A DNA stretch of 64,000 bases from Arenimonas terrae (GTDB taxonomy: Bacteria; Pseudomonadota; Gammaproteobacteria; Xanthomonadales; Xanthomonadaceae). Positions 1-10,780 of this stretch are shown here, piece by piece. Location: contig NZ_SMDR01000002.1 of NCBI RefSeq assembly GCF_006265115.1, positions 557,743 through 621,742 on the forward strand, written 5' to 3'. The notes beneath the pieces are model-generated. The model searched no databases and was not told where the DNA came from. It was given only the letters and a program-made list of their open reading frames with translations. The stretch's first letter is position 1. Each line of letters opens with the position of its first letter. The position numbers were made by a program, and so were the translations under genes.

Positions 1-35
1 CGCGCGACCGCGGTTTGATCCGGGCGGACCGAAGC

Positions 36-377
36 TCAGGGCGCTCCCGGCTCCGGCCGCTGCCGCGCGGCCTGCTCGCGCAGTTCCTTGCGCCGGGCTT
101 CGATCCGGCTGCGCAGGTTGTCGACGTCGGCGGCCGCCGCAGTCACGCGCGCCGCGTTATGGACGGCTTCGGCTTCGGCGTTGGCGTCGCGGCGGGCTTC
201 TCGCACCATCGCCCGGTCGGCGCGCGGTGTGGAATCGGTCGCCTTCTCCGCCGCGGCGGCGGACGCCGGCGCGGAGGCCGGCACGGCCTGCCCTCCCTGG
301 CCATCGCGCGTGCAGGCCGCGGATGCCAGCAGGGCAGCCAGGCCCAGGACGGCCAAGCCCATGTTCTGCAGCTTCAT
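36..377 (-). CDS. Small Ala-rich lipoprotein, unknown function
   Basis: The product is 113 aa. It opens with a hydrophobic signal ending in a lipobox-like LLASAAC (Cys near residue 21), so it should be a lipid-anchored envelope protein. The mature part is Ala/Glu/Arg-rich. A predicted helical, possibly coiled-coil stretch (DVDNLRSRIEARRKELREQA) fills the C-terminal third, and a low-complexity Ala/Pro linker follows the lipid site. The ATG at 377 was chosen over an upstream in-frame ATG because a good ribosome-binding site (GGGAGA) sits just before it and the lipobox is then correctly placed. No family was recognised. The role may be structural, but that is only inference. Confidence 0.6.
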   Translation of the reverse strand: MKLQNMGLAVLGLAALLASAACTRDGQGGQAVPASAPASAAAAEKATDSTPRADRAMVREARRDANAEAEAVHNAARVTAAAADVDNLRSRIEARRKELREQAARQRPEPGAP

Positions 378-465
378 TTCATTCTCCCGTTGGGTTCGGC
401 GCCCGCCGGAATCGCGCCGCGGGCCTTCAGGAGATATGAAACTTGGCGGGTCCGGCCGCCATCGC

Positions 466-495
466 AAAAAAAAAGCAGCCCCGAAGGGCTGCTTT
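466..495 (-). terminator. Rho-independent terminator with UUCG loop
   Basis: Read on the minus strand, a perfect 7-bp stem GCAGCCC/GGGCTGC closes a TTCG tetraloop and is followed by nine T. It lies just downstream of the Gly-rich protein gene that ends at 527 and should terminate that transcript before the lipoprotein gene. Confidence 0.9.
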
Positions 496-526
496 GGCGA
501 CGCTGCCCTGGCGGGCGGACGGCCGA

Positions 527-1123
527 TCAGCGGCCGCCCTTGTCCTTGCCTTTGCCTTTGCCCTGGCCGCCTTGGCCCTGGCCGCCCTGCGGCCTGCCAC
601 CGCCCTGCGAGGCCGGACCGGCGCTGCGGCCGCCCTGCGGACCGGCCGCGCGGGCACCATGGCCGCCATTGCCGCGACCTGCCTTCATCTTGCCGTGGCC
701 GCGGCCGACCTTGCCCTTGAGCGCATGGAAGGCCGCCGAGCCGGGCTTGATGCCCAGGCGCTGCGCGATCGCGCCCCAGCCCTGGCCGTGGTCGCGCTCG
801 TAGATGTGGATGATCTCCAGGCAGGGCCGGCCCAGCTGGTAGGCGATGGCGCAGGCGAAGTAGAGGTCGCCCGGCGCCCAGCGTCGCTCGAGGTAGTACT
901 CGCTGACGAGGTGGCGGGGCGCGCCGAAGCTCACCACCACGTCGTCGATGAAGCCGTCGGTGTTGCCGCTGGCGAACACGTTGATGTCGCCCAGCTGGGT
1001 GTCCACGAAGGCATCGCCCGTGCGCGGGCTGAAGCCGAACACGAAGCTGTCGACGAGGGCCTGGGCACCGGCCGAGAAGGCCAGGCCGAAGGTGAGCACG
1101 AATCCGGCGATCTTGGTTTTCAT
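527..1123 (-). CDS. Exported protein with Gly/Lys-rich tail, unknown
   Basis: The product is 198 aa. The N-terminus (MKTKIAGFVLTFGLAFSAGA) is a plausible Sec signal peptide. A middle domain of about 120 residues (with DHGQGWGAIAQRLGIKPGSAA) is followed by a low-complexity tail of about 60 residues rich in Gly, Gln, Lys and Arg. The tail is basic and probably disordered, so it could bind polyanions or the cell surface; this is inference. A strong terminator follows the gene and the next gene upstream is separated by 70 bp, so it may be transcribed alone. No enzymatic motif was recognised. Confidence 0.6.
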   Translation of the reverse strand: MKTKIAGFVLTFGLAFSAGAQALVDSFVFGFSPRTGDAFVDTQLGDINVFASGNTDGFIDDVVVSFGAPRHLVSEYYLERRWAPGDLYFACAIAYQLGRPCLEIIHIYERDHGQGWGAIAQRLGIKPGSAAFHALKGKVGRGHGKMKAGRGNGGHGARAAGPQGGRSAGPASQGGGRPQGGQGQGGQGKGKGKDKGGR

Positions 1124-1193
1124 TGTTTTGGCTTCCTGGGTCCGGGGGACGCGGCGATTCTGCATCGGATCGATGAACCGTGCCGGAACCGTT

Positions 1194-1667
1194 TCACAGT
1201 CTCTGCAGGCGGTAGCCCAGGCCGTCGCCGAAGGTGCGGCCGCGGCCTTCCAGCATCTCCAGGCCACCGTCGGGCTGGACCCAGAACCAGCGGCTGGCGG
1301 GGCCCTGCGGGTCGAGCCGGTAGACCGGGGTGTCCACGCCCTCCAGCGACAGCGTCTCTTCGGTCCATTCGCCCTCCTGCACGAAGGCGTTGTCGCCTTC
1401 GACGCCCAGGTAGGTTTCTTCGAGCAGGTAGCGGCGGGCGCCGTCCTCGCCGCGCAGCACCAGGCGGGTCTGGATGCCGTCGCAGTCGGCGCAGGGCAGC
1501 ACGCCCAGCCAGGTGCGCTCGAAGTCTTCGGCCAGGGGCGCCGCGCGCTCGGCGCGCTCGGCGGGCGCAGCGGCGGAATCGGATTCGGACGAGCGGCCGC
1601 AGCCCGCCAGGGCGAGCGCGGCGAGCCCCAGCAGGGCCAGCGGGCGGAGGGTTCGCGGCAAGCGCAT
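1194..1667 (-). CDS. NlpE-like lipoprotein (copper-resistance NlpE N-terminal domain)
   Basis: The 157-aa product has a lipoprotein signal ending in LALAGC (Cys near residue 22), an acidic/Ala linker, then an NlpE N-terminal-type domain with the typical LPCADCDGI CxxC motif near residue 60 and the stretch RTWLGVLPCADC. In Escherichia coli NlpE signals surface contact and lipoprotein-trafficking stress to CpxA. This protein has only the N-terminal domain, as in many shorter homologues. The ATG at 1667 is preceded by GGAGA; two more in-frame ATGs lie 12 and 24 bases upstream. The tonB-like gene diverges from it. Confidence 0.75.
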   Translation of the reverse strand: MRLPRTLRPLALLGLAALALAGCGRSSESDSAAAPAERAERAAPLAEDFERTWLGVLPCADCDGIQTRLVLRGEDGARRYLLEETYLGVEGDNAFVQEGEWTEETLSLEGVDTPVYRLDPQGPASRWFWVQPDGGLEMLEGRGRTFGDGLGYRLQRL

Positions 1668-1830
1668 CGGCGTCTCCATCGGGGCTTCCATCCTAGCCCG
1701 GGAGCCCTTGGACCGCAGGCGCGCGCCGCGGTTCCGTTCAAGCCCCGTTCGGCGCGATGACGACGCCCTCAACCCCGTTGCCGGCACCCGCGCGTTGACA
1801 GCCCTGCGACCCCAGCCCAGGAGGTGTCCC

Positions 1831-2493
1831 ATGGTCCGCAGCCTGCCCCACCCGTCCGCCTTCGCGCAGATCGACGCCAAGCGCATCGCCGGCAATACCG
1901 TCGTCGTGCTGGTGCATGCGCTCGCCTTCGCCCTGCTGATGGCGCCCTCGACCTGGGAGCCGCCGGCACCGGCGCCGCGCCTGGAGGTGGTGGTGCCGCT
2001 CGTCACCGACCCGGCCCCGCCGCCGCCGATCCCGCCGCCGCCCGCCGACCCGATCCGCGTGCCGCGCGAGACGCGCACGCCGACGCCGATTCCCACGCCG
2101 CGCGTGGACAACACGCCGGTGGCCGACACCGCCCCCGTGCTCGACGCCGGAACCGAAGCCGCCCTGCCCAGCGACGACGCCGGCCCGGTGGTGGACACGT
2201 TCGATCCCGGCCAGCCCCAGGTCGAAACCCTGGCCTACGACGTTTCGCCGGCCCCGCGTTATCCGCGCCAGGCCCTGCGCAGCGGCGCGGAAGGCACCGT
2301 GGTGCTGAAGGTGCTGGTGGATGAACAGGGTCGCCCGCAGCAGGTGGTGATCGAGCGCAGCAGCGGGCACCGCCTGCTCGACCAGGCCGCGCGCGACCAG
2401 GTGCTGGCGAAGTGGCGCTTCCACCCGGCCACGCGCCAGGGCCGCGCGATCGCCGCCTATGCCCTGGTGCCGATCGCCTTCGATCTGCCCTGA
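1831..2493 (+). CDS. TonB family energy-transducer protein
   Basis: The 220-aa product has classic TonB architecture. A short cytoplasmic N-terminus is followed by one transmembrane helix (about residues 23-41), a Pro-rich periplasmic spacer (PPPPIPPPPADP and Thr/Pro pairs) and a C-terminal TonB domain (about residues 135-220) with YPRQALRSGAEGTVVLKVLV and KWRFHPA. TonB proteins couple the proton-motive force, through ExbB/ExbD, to outer-membrane receptors. No exbBD lies nearby, so this is probably an auxiliary TonB. The start is fixed by a strong Shine-Dalgarno, GGAGGT, 7 bases upstream. Confidence 0.88.
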   Translation: MVRSLPHPSAFAQIDAKRIAGNTVVVLVHALAFALLMAPSTWEPPAPAPRLEVVVPLVTDPAPPPPIPPPPADPIRVPRETRTPTPIPTPRVDNTPVADTAPVLDAGTEAALPSDDAGPVVDTFDPGQPQVETLAYDVSPAPRYPRQALRSGAEGTVVLKVLVDEQGRPQQVVIERSSGHRLLDQAARDQVLAKWRFHPATRQGRAIAAYALVPIAFDLP

Positions 2494-2580
2494 AGGCCGC
2501 CCCGCGGCGTCGGACCGGGAATCACGCCGGTTCGACGTCGCGGCGGCACAATGGAGGCCCCTCGCCCCAAGGCCGTCCCG

Positions 2581-3324
2581 ATGCGAACCCTCCTGCTCCC
2601 GCTCGCCCTGCTCTGCGCCGCCCTGCCCGTGCAGGCGCAGGAAGGCCCGCCGCGCTGGACCTTCGGCGTGATCGCCGCCGACCGCGACGCGCCCTACACC
2701 GGCCTGGACGAAGACCTGCTGGTCGTGCCCCTGGTGCGCTTCGAGGGCGAACGTTTCTACCTGCGCGGCCTGCGCGCCGGATGGCGCCTGGTCGACACGC
2801 CCGGCTACGAACTGGCGGTGATCGGCCAGGCGCGCTTTGACGGTTACGACGCCGAAGACTCGCCCTTCCTGGCCGGCATGTCCGACCGCCGCGCCTCGCT
2901 CGACCTCGGCCTGGCCTCGACCTGGACCTCGAAAAAACTCGGCGCGCTGGAACTGTCGGGCGTGGTCGACGCTCTCGACCGCAGCGGTGGCGCCGAACTG
3001 GCCGCGTCCTGGAACCTGCTGTTCCGCGCCGGCGGCTGGACCGTGGTGCCGGGCGCTTCGCTGCGCTGGCAGAGCGAGGACATGGTGGACTACTACTACG
3101 GCGTGCGGGCCATCGAAGGCATCGTCGGTCGGCCGCCCTATTACGGCGAAGCGGCGCTGACGCCCGACGTGTCGGTGCTCGCCACCCTGCCCTTCGCCAA
3201 ACGCTGGACCTTCTTCGTGCGCGCCAGCCACGCCTGGCTGCCGTCGGAAATCTCAGACAGCCCGATCGTCGACGACGAAAGCAGCACCGCGCTGTTCGTC
3301 GGCCTGGGCTACTCGCCGGACTAA
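2581..3324 (+). CDS. MipA/OmpV family outer-membrane protein
   Basis: The 247-aa product has a cleavable signal peptide (MRTLLLPLALLCAALPVQA) and an amphipathic beta-strand pattern throughout. It ends in a beta-strand typical of outer-membrane barrels (LFVGLGYSPD). Features such as PLVRFEGERFYLRG and VGRPPYYG match the MipA/OmpV family, some members of which scaffold murein synthases. The ATG at 2581 was preferred over one 30 bases upstream because the signal peptide then starts correctly. Its stop codon overlaps that of the convergent GGDEF gene by three bases. Confidence 0.8.
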   Translation: MRTLLLPLALLCAALPVQAQEGPPRWTFGVIAADRDAPYTGLDEDLLVVPLVRFEGERFYLRGLRAGWRLVDTPGYELAVIGQARFDGYDAEDSPFLAGMSDRRASLDLGLASTWTSKKLGALELSGVVDALDRSGGAELAASWNLLFRAGGWTVVPGASLRWQSEDMVDYYYGVRAIEGIVGRPPYYGEAALTPDVSVLATLPFAKRWTFFVRASHAWLPSEISDSPIVDDESSTALFVGLGYSPD

Positions 3325-4693
3325 GGCTCCGCGGCGACCGCGCGATCGCGACCGGCCTGCTTGGCGGCGTACAGCGCGGCATCGGCGCGTGCGACCAGGG
3401 CCGGGGCGGCCTCGCCGGCGCGCGCTTCGGCCACGCCCACGCTCACGGTCACCGGCCGATGCAGCCACAGGCCGTTGCGCACGTCGGCGACGATGCGTTC
3501 GGCGACCACCAGCGCATCCGCGCGGCGTGCGCCGGGCAGCAGCACCGCGAATTCCTCGCCGCCGTAGCGCGTGGCGACGTCGCCGGGCCGCAGCGCCAGC
3601 GGCAGCAGCCGGCCGGCCTGGCGCAGCGCTTCGTCGCCGGCAGGGTGGCCGAAGCTGTCGTTGTAGGCCTTGAAGTGGTCCAGGTCGAGCAGCAGCAGCG
3701 AGAAGGTCAGGCCGACACGCTCGCGCTGCTCGAACAACCGCACCAGGGCCGCGTCGAAGGCGCGGCGGTTGCCCAGCCCGGTCAGCGCATCGGTGTGGGC
3801 GCTGTCGCGCAGGGCGACGGCGGTGCGGTTCTGCCGCTCCACCCGGTCCAGCAGGGCGCTGGCCCACCAGATCATGGTCGCGACCGCCACGCCCGACGAC
3901 ACCGCCAGCACCGTGATGATCGCGCCTTCGGATATCCAGTCGCTGGCGCGCGCCAGCTGCGCGAGGTAACTCAGCAGCGCCGGCACCAGCAGGGCCGGCA
4001 GCAGGGTGCGGCGCGCCAGCTCTCCGCCGAAGGAATCGGCGGCCAGCACCCGCGCCACGCCGCGGCCCGCATCGGTGGCCAGCCAGCCCAGCGCCAGCAG
4101 GAAGAGCATCGCCGCCGTGTGCATCGAGATCGGGTTGAACGGCGCCTCGCGGTCTCCGGTGCCCATCGCGTAGCCATAGGCGCTGAGCGCGAACAGCGCG
4201 ATCGCCAGCACCAGAAGCGCCAGGGTCTGGCCCAGCCACACGCGCCCGGCGTCGCTCAGGCCTTTCCAGCCCAGCAGCAGGAAACCGATGGCGCTGATCT
4301 GCGACATGCGGCCCGGCGGCCGGCCCAGCGCCAGCGCCTTGGGGTCGTCGAACAGCAGGGTATCCAGGCCCAGGTCAGCCCCGGTGGCGTACTGCGCCAG
4401 CGTCGCCAGGCCCAGCACGAGCACGGCGCCGGACATCAGGGTGACGGCCGTCGGCGCGTGCGGGTGCGGAAAGGTGCTGGCGAGCAGGGCCAGACCCGAC
4501 AGCAGCAGGCCGATGGCGGTATTGGCCTTCATCTCGGCATGGCCGGGCACCACCGACTTGAGAAGGTCGATGTCCATCGCCCAGCCCAGCAATGCGGAGC
4601 AGGCGATCACCACGACCGCGGCGCCGGCGCCGCGCGCGAAGCGCCGCAGCGTCGCCGCGCGCCGCGGACTGATCGCCGGCAGGGTGGCCGCGG

Positions 4694-4697
<4 letters not shown>
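3321..4697 (-). CDS. Membrane diguanylate cyclase (GGDEF) with intact I-site
   Basis: The 458-aa product has eight or so predicted transmembrane helices in the first 290 residues, then a GGDEF domain. The signature is GGEEF near residues 379-383. RxxD (RPGD) lies exactly five residues upstream, which is the canonical allosteric inhibitory site. It should make cyclic-di-GMP from two GTP at the inner membrane and be product-inhibited. The membrane sensor region matches no named domain that I recognise. The GTG start at 4697 overlaps the stop of the acyl-CoA dehydrogenase gene by GTGA, which indicates translational coupling. Confidence 0.88.
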
Positions 4698-6496
<1,799 letters not shown>

Positions 6497-6562
6497 GGCT
6501 CGACCTGCGGGGGCGTCGGGCGGAGCTTAACAAGCGCGCGCCTTCCGGCGCAGTGAAGGCGG

Positions 6563-7300
6563 CTAGCCGGCGCCTCCGGCCGATGCGGCGGCGCGCGCCT
6601 GCAGCGCAGCCACCGCCGCGGGAATGCCCGCGGGTCCGTCCACGCTCACCATGCGCGGCGCGTGCCCGGGCTCGAGCCCATTCTCCTGCTCGTGCGCCCA
6701 GGTCACGTGGTAGGGCATGTGCACGCCCCAACCGCCCAGGCGCAGCACCGGCTCGATGTCCGAACGCAGCGAGTTGCCGACCATCGCGAACGCCTCCGGC
6801 GCGACGCCGAACTCGCCCAGCACCCGCGCATACGCGCGCGCATCCTTCTCCGACACGATCTCGATGCGCCGGAACAGGTCGGCCAGGCCCGAGGCCGCGA
6901 CCTTGGCTTCCTGGTGGAACAGGTCGCCCTTGGTGACCAGCACCACCGGCACGTCCCGCGCCACCGCCTCGACCGCCGCGCGGATGCCGGGCAGCAGCTC
7001 GACCGGATGCGCCATCACCGCCTTGCCCAGCTCGACGATGCGGTGCATGTCGGCGGCGCTGATGCGCCCTTCGGTCATCGCGTACGCGGCTTCGAGCATG
7101 GACAGGGTCATGCCCTTGGCGCCGTAGCCGAACAGCTTGAGGTTGGCGCGCTCGGTGGCGAGCAGGCGCTGGTGCAGGCCGGCGTCGGCCAGGTCGACAT
7201 AGCCGCCGACGATGACCTCGAAGGCCGCGTTCGCGGACTGGTAATAGCCCTCGCTGTGCCAGAGGGTGTCGTCGCCGTCGAAGCCGATGAGCTGGATCAT
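6563..7300 (-). CDS. HAD-superfamily hydrolase
   Basis: The 245-aa product has all four HAD motifs: FDGDDTLWH at the N-terminus (nucleophile Asp and the general-acid Asp), VLVTKGD (motif II), a Lys before the last motif (VSEKDA) and VGNSLRSDIEP (motif IV, Mg2+ binding). An alpha-helical cap lies between motifs I and II. It is likely a cytosolic phosphatase of small phosphorylated metabolites. The substrate is not predictable. It stands upstream of the acyl-CoA dehydrogenase with a 66-base gap and diverges from yceH. Confidence 0.85.
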   Translation of the reverse strand: MIQLIGFDGDDTLWHSEGYYQSANAAFEVIVGGYVDLADAGLHQRLLATERANLKLFGYGAKGMTLSMLEAAYAMTEGRISAADMHRIVELGKAVMAHPVELLPGIRAAVEAVARDVPVVLVTKGDLFHQEAKVAASGLADLFRRIEIVSEKDARAYARVLGEFGVAPEAFAMVGNSLRSDIEPVLRLGGWGVHMPYHVTWAHEQENGLEPGHAPRMVSVDGPAGIPAAVAALQARAAASAGGAG

Positions 7301-7407
7301 GGGAAGCCGGTGGGCGGGTGGAGACGGAATGCTAACCCGGACCGCCGCGAAGGTCGTGCGCCGGCACGACGTCCGGCATCATGGGCTTCTTTATCCGGAC
7401 CGCGGCC

Positions 7408-8055
7408 ATGAACTCTTCCGAATCCAACGCCCTGCCCCCGCTCAGCGCCACCGAAGCCCGCATCCTGGGCAGCCTGGTCGAGAAGGAAGCGACCACGCCC
7501 GAGGCCTATCCGCTCACCGCCAATGCCGTGCAGCTGGCCTGCAACCAGAAGAACAACCGCGATCCGATCCTGGAGCTCGAGGCCGGCGAAGTCGGCCACG
7601 CCCTGCGCGAGCTGGAATCGCGCGGGCTGGTGCAGTCGGTGCATGGCGCCCGCGCCCAGCGCTACGAACACCGGCTGTCGGCGGCGTATTCGCTGACGCG
7701 CCAGCAGCAGGCCCTGGTCAGCGTGCTGCTGCTGCGGGGTCCGCAGACCGCCGCCGAACTGCTGACCCGCTGCGAGCGCCTGAACGGCCCGCGCGAACTC
7801 GATGACGCGCGCCAGCAGCTCGAGCGCCTGATCCAGCGCGGCCTGGCCGTGAACCTGGGCCGCGGCGCCGGCCAGCGCGAAGACCGCTACATGCACCTGC
7901 TCGCGGGCCCGGTGTCGCCGGACCTGCTGGCCGCCGCCGCACCGCGCGCGGCCAGCCCGGCGCGCACGTCGCTCGAGGCCCGGGTCGAGGCGCTGGAGGC
8001 TCAAGTCGTCGAACTGAGCGACCAGGTCCGGCGTCTGCTCTCTCCCGCCGACTGA
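7408..8055 (+). CDS. yceH: YceH family (DUF480) winged-helix protein
   Basis: The 215-aa product matches the YceH family: LSATEARILGSLVEKE and TPEAYPLTANAVQLACNQKN at the N-terminus, then two winged-helix-like domains, a Pro/Ala linker and a short C-terminal coiled coil (VEALEAQVVELSDQVRRL). The family is widespread in Proteobacteria and its biochemical role is not established; DNA binding is suggested by the fold. The ATG at 7408 was preferred over an ATG 27 bases upstream because the family normally begins close to the LSATEARILG motif. Confidence 0.9.
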   Translation: MNSSESNALPPLSATEARILGSLVEKEATTPEAYPLTANAVQLACNQKNNRDPILELEAGEVGHALRELESRGLVQSVHGARAQRYEHRLSAAYSLTRQQQALVSVLLLRGPQTAAELLTRCERLNGPRELDDARQQLERLIQRGLAVNLGRGAGQREDRYMHLLAGPVSPDLLAAAAPRAASPARTSLEARVEALEAQVVELSDQVRRLLSPAD

Positions 8056-8093
8056 CGCGTAGGATGGGCGCCGCGCCCCCGCCGGAGACCGCC

Positions 8094-8837
8094 ATGCGCC
8101 CGAACACCCTGCCCTCCCTCGCGCTCGCCGCGATCGTGCTCATCACCGGCTGCGCCACCAGCGCCCAGGCCGACGACTGGAAGGACCGGCTCCGGGACAG
8201 CCTGGGCGGCTCGCGCAGTTCGCGCCTGAGCGAATCCGAGGCCTCCGGCGGCATCAAGGAGGCGCTGGCCCAGGGCGTGCACCGCGCCGTCACCCAGCTC
8301 GGCCGCACCGACGGCTTCTACGGCGACAGCGCCGTGCGCATCCGCATCCCCGGCCAGCTGGGGAAAATCGCCGACACCGCGCGCCAGCTGGGCGCCGGCC
8401 GCAAGGTCGACGAATTCGAGCTGTCGATGAACCGCGCCGCCGAAAAGGCCGTGCCGATCGCCGCCGACGTCTTCGCCGACGCGGTGCGGCAGATGACCGT
8501 GCGCGACGCCATCGACATCGTGCGCGGCGAACCCGACGCCGGCACCCGCTTCTTCCGCCGGGTCACCGAGGACCGGCTGCGCGCGCAGTTCCATCCCATC
8601 GTCGAGGACGCGACCGAAAGCGCCGGCGTCACCCAGCGCTACAAGGCCATGGTCGGACGCAACGCCGGCCTGGTGGCGCTGCTGGGCGGCTCGGAGTCGG
8701 TCGACCTGGACGATTACGTCACCGAGGCGGCGCTGGACGGCCTGTTCAAGGTCGTCGCCGACCAGGAGCGGGCCATCCGCGAGGATCCCGCGCAGCGTTC
8801 CAGCGAACTGCTGCGCAAGGTCTTCGGCAGCCGCTGA
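8094..8837 (+). CDS. DUF4197 lipoprotein
   Basis: The 247-aa product has a lipoprotein signal ending in LITGC (Cys near 19), then a full DUF4197 domain: GGIKEALAQGVHRAVTQLG, FELSMNRAAEKAVP, TRFFRRVTEDRLR and DDYVTEAALDGLF. Members are about this length and are periplasm-facing; their function is unknown. The start at 8094 follows CGGAGACC. The gene follows yceH by 38 bases and may share its transcript. Confidence 0.88.
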   Translation: MRPNTLPSLALAAIVLITGCATSAQADDWKDRLRDSLGGSRSSRLSESEASGGIKEALAQGVHRAVTQLGRTDGFYGDSAVRIRIPGQLGKIADTARQLGAGRKVDEFELSMNRAAEKAVPIAADVFADAVRQMTVRDAIDIVRGEPDAGTRFFRRVTEDRLRAQFHPIVEDATESAGVTQRYKAMVGRNAGLVALLGGSESVDLDDYVTEAALDGLFKVVADQERAIREDPAQRSSELLRKVFGSR

Positions 8838-8870
8838 GCGGTCGCGGCGTCTCCGGCCGCCGCCGGGCGC

Positions 8871-9467
8871 TCAGTCGCCGCGGCCGACCGGCTGGTCCAG
8901 GTCGGGATCGGTGCCGCCGATGATCACGCTGCCGATGCGCATCTCGTAGATGGCGTCGTGCGGGCGGCCGAACACTTCCTGGGTCAGCTCGGCCAGGGCC
9001 GGGCCGGCGCCGCCTTCGAGCCAGTAGCGGCCGCAGGGCTCGCCGAACACCTGCGACTGCGTCAGCCGGGCATTGCCCAGGCCCTGGCCGGTGATGCGCT
9101 GGGACTGCTGGCCGCTGGCGAAGATCGCGCGCAGCTGGGTTTCGGGCGAGACGCGCACGTGCCAGGCGGTGGCGTCGGGTGCGGTCAGCAGCAGGGCCAC
9201 CGGGCCGGGCACGCGCACGTCGACGCGACGGATCGATTCGCGGCCGGGTTCGGACTCGGGCGTCGGCCGCCCGCCGTCGATGACGAACAGCCGGCCGGGC
9301 ACAGGCAGGCCGACATGGGGGATGCGGCAGCGGCTCCAGTCCACGCCGCTGCCGGCGGCGGGCGCGGCCGCCGCGGTCTCGGGCGCCGCTGCGGGGGCCG
9401 GGGCTTCGCCGCAGGCACCCAGCAGCAGGGTCAGGGACAGCAGGGGCAGGAAAAGGCGGTGCGTCAT
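8871..9467 (-). CDS. Lipoprotein, unknown function
   Basis: The 198-aa product starts with a lipoprotein signal (LLSLTLLLGAC, Cys about residue 19), then an Ala/Pro linker and a globular domain. The domain has three cysteines after the lipid site; two of them (SRCRIPH and GEPCGRYW) could form a disulfide. No family was recognised. It ends convergently with the DUF4197 gene, 33 bases apart, and lies downstream of the DMT exporter on the same strand. Confidence 0.6.
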   Translation of the reverse strand: MTHRLFLPLLSLTLLLGACGEAPAPAAAPETAAAAPAAGSGVDWSRCRIPHVGLPVPGRLFVIDGGRPTPESEPGRESIRRVDVRVPGPVALLLTAPDATAWHVRVSPETQLRAIFASGQQSQRITGQGLGNARLTQSQVFGEPCGRYWLEGGAGPALAELTQEVFGRPHDAIYEMRIGSVIIGGTDPDLDQPVGRGD

Positions 9468-9527
9468 TCGGTCGTCCGGGGGGTAGGAACCGCCCGAAGC
9501 ATAGCCCGACGCCGGGTCCGGGAGCCG

Positions 9528-10406
9528 CTAGGGGTGTTCGGCCTCCGCATGCACCCGCTCGCGGCGGATCAGGTACAGGCCGCTGGCGACGATGATGCCG
9601 GCGCCGGCGAAGGTCCAGCCGTCGGGCAGGGCCTGCCAGACCAGCCAGTCCAGCATCAGGCCCCAGGCCAGGGCGCTGTATTCGAACGGCGCGACGACCG
9701 AGGCCTCGCCGGCGCGGAAGGCTTCGGTGATCGCCACCTGGCCCAGGAAACCGGCCAGGCCGACCCCGGCGATCACCCAGGCATCGCCCCACATCAGCGG
9801 CACCCACTGCGGCCAGGCCAGGGCGCCGGCGCCGACACCGGTCATCAGCAGCATCCAGAACACCATGCTCTGGCTGCTGTCGGTCCGGTGCAGCACGCGC
9901 ACCGTGATGGCCGACAGCGCATAACCGGCGGCCGACAGCAGCACCGCCAGTCCGGCCCAGCTCAGCACGCCTTCGCCGGTCGGCCGCAGCACGACCAGCA
10001 CGCCGAGCAGGCCCACGCCGATCGCGGTCCAGCGCCGCGGCCCGACCTTCTCGCCCAGCAGGGGCACCGACAGCGCCGTGATCATCAGCGGCGCGACGAA
10101 AAACAGCGCGTAGGCGCCGGCCAGCGGCATCACTTTCAGCGCGTAGGCGAAGGACGCCAGCATCACGATCGACAACACGCCGCGCAGCAGGTGCAGGGGC
10201 CAGCGGATGCGCAGCAATCCGGCGCCGGCGCCGGTGGCCAGCACCCACACCAGCACCAGCGGCAGCGAGGACAGGCCGCGGATGGCCGCGACCTGCATCG
10301 ACGGATAGTGGCCCGAGAGGTGCTTGAGCCCGCCGTCCATCAGCGAGAACAGGCCGACGGCGAGCAGCATGGCGACGATGCCGCGCAGGTTGTTGGGCTG
10401 GGTCAT
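9528..10406 (-). CDS. DMT/EamA family transporter
   Basis: The 292-aa product has ten predicted transmembrane helices in two EamA repeats. The first ends around PLLGEKVGPRRWTAIGVGLLGVL, the second around EYSALAWGLMLDWLVW. It belongs to the drug/metabolite transporter superfamily and should export a small metabolite from the inner membrane; the substrate is unknown. The ATG at 10406 was chosen because the peptide upstream of it is Arg/Ala low-complexity and not membrane-like. Confidence 0.85.
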   Translation of the reverse strand: MTQPNNLRGIVAMLLAVGLFSLMDGGLKHLSGHYPSMQVAAIRGLSSLPLVLVWVLATGAGAGLLRIRWPLHLLRGVLSIVMLASFAYALKVMPLAGAYALFFVAPLMITALSVPLLGEKVGPRRWTAIGVGLLGVLVVLRPTGEGVLSWAGLAVLLSAAGYALSAITVRVLHRTDSSQSMVFWMLLMTGVGAGALAWPQWVPLMWGDAWVIAGVGLAGFLGQVAITEAFRAGEASVVAPFEYSALAWGLMLDWLVWQALPDGWTFAGAGIIVASGLYLIRRERVHAEAEHP

Positions 10407-10458
10407 GCCGCCATTGTGCGCGAGGCCCGTCGCCACCGGGGCAGTCGCGGCCATTACC

Positions 10459-10668
10459 TCAGGCTCCGTTCGTGCATTGGCGGCAGCTGCCGTCGTCCGG
10501 CGCGCCCGGCGCCAGCGCCTCGGCCACCGCCTCGCGCGCCGGCTGCCAGCTTTCGCGCAGGGTGCGGGCACTGGCCTTGCGGTTGCCGTAGGTCGGGCCG
10601 TAGCCATCGTCCATGTGCGGGTCGGTGAAATGGCCGTGCAGGAACAGCAGGTTCTTGTAGACGTTCAT
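10459..10668 (-). CDS. Small 69-aa conserved-type protein
   Basis: The product is 69 aa, beginning MNVYKNLLFLHGHFTDPHMD and ending with a CRQC pair. It has a good Shine-Dalgarno (AGGGAGA), no signal peptide and no transmembrane helix. The codon pattern looks coding. It diverges from a LysR-type regulator, with 112 bases between them, which is the classic arrangement for a LysR target. The function is unknown; the CxxC end could bind metal or be redox-active, but that is speculation. Confidence 0.65.
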   Translation of the reverse strand: MNVYKNLLFLHGHFTDPHMDDGYGPTYGNRKASARTLRESWQPAREAVAEALAPGAPDDGSCRQCTNGA

Positions 10669-10757
10669 GGTCTTCTCCCTGGGCCGCGGCGCGGCGTTAC
10701 TTGATGGAAATGAAAGATAGGGAGATGCTTGTCCGCGCAGTAGCGATACCTTTTCAA

Positions 10758-10768
10758 TCAAGACTTGA
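10758..10768. promoter_or_regulatory. Inverted repeat, candidate LysR operator
   Basis: TCAAG-A-CTTGA is a perfect dyad in the 112-base divergent spacer between the 69-aa ORF and the LysR gene, 13 bases before the LysR start codon. A further CTTGA half-site lies at 10700-10704. LysR regulators usually bind such dyads between divergent genes and repress themselves. Confidence 0.45.
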
Positions 10769-10780
10769 GCGAAATTCAAC

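Noticed and set aside
1796-1830. TTGACA box as promoter of the tonB-like gene
   Set aside because: No acceptable -10 element follows at 16-18 bases before the ribosome site.
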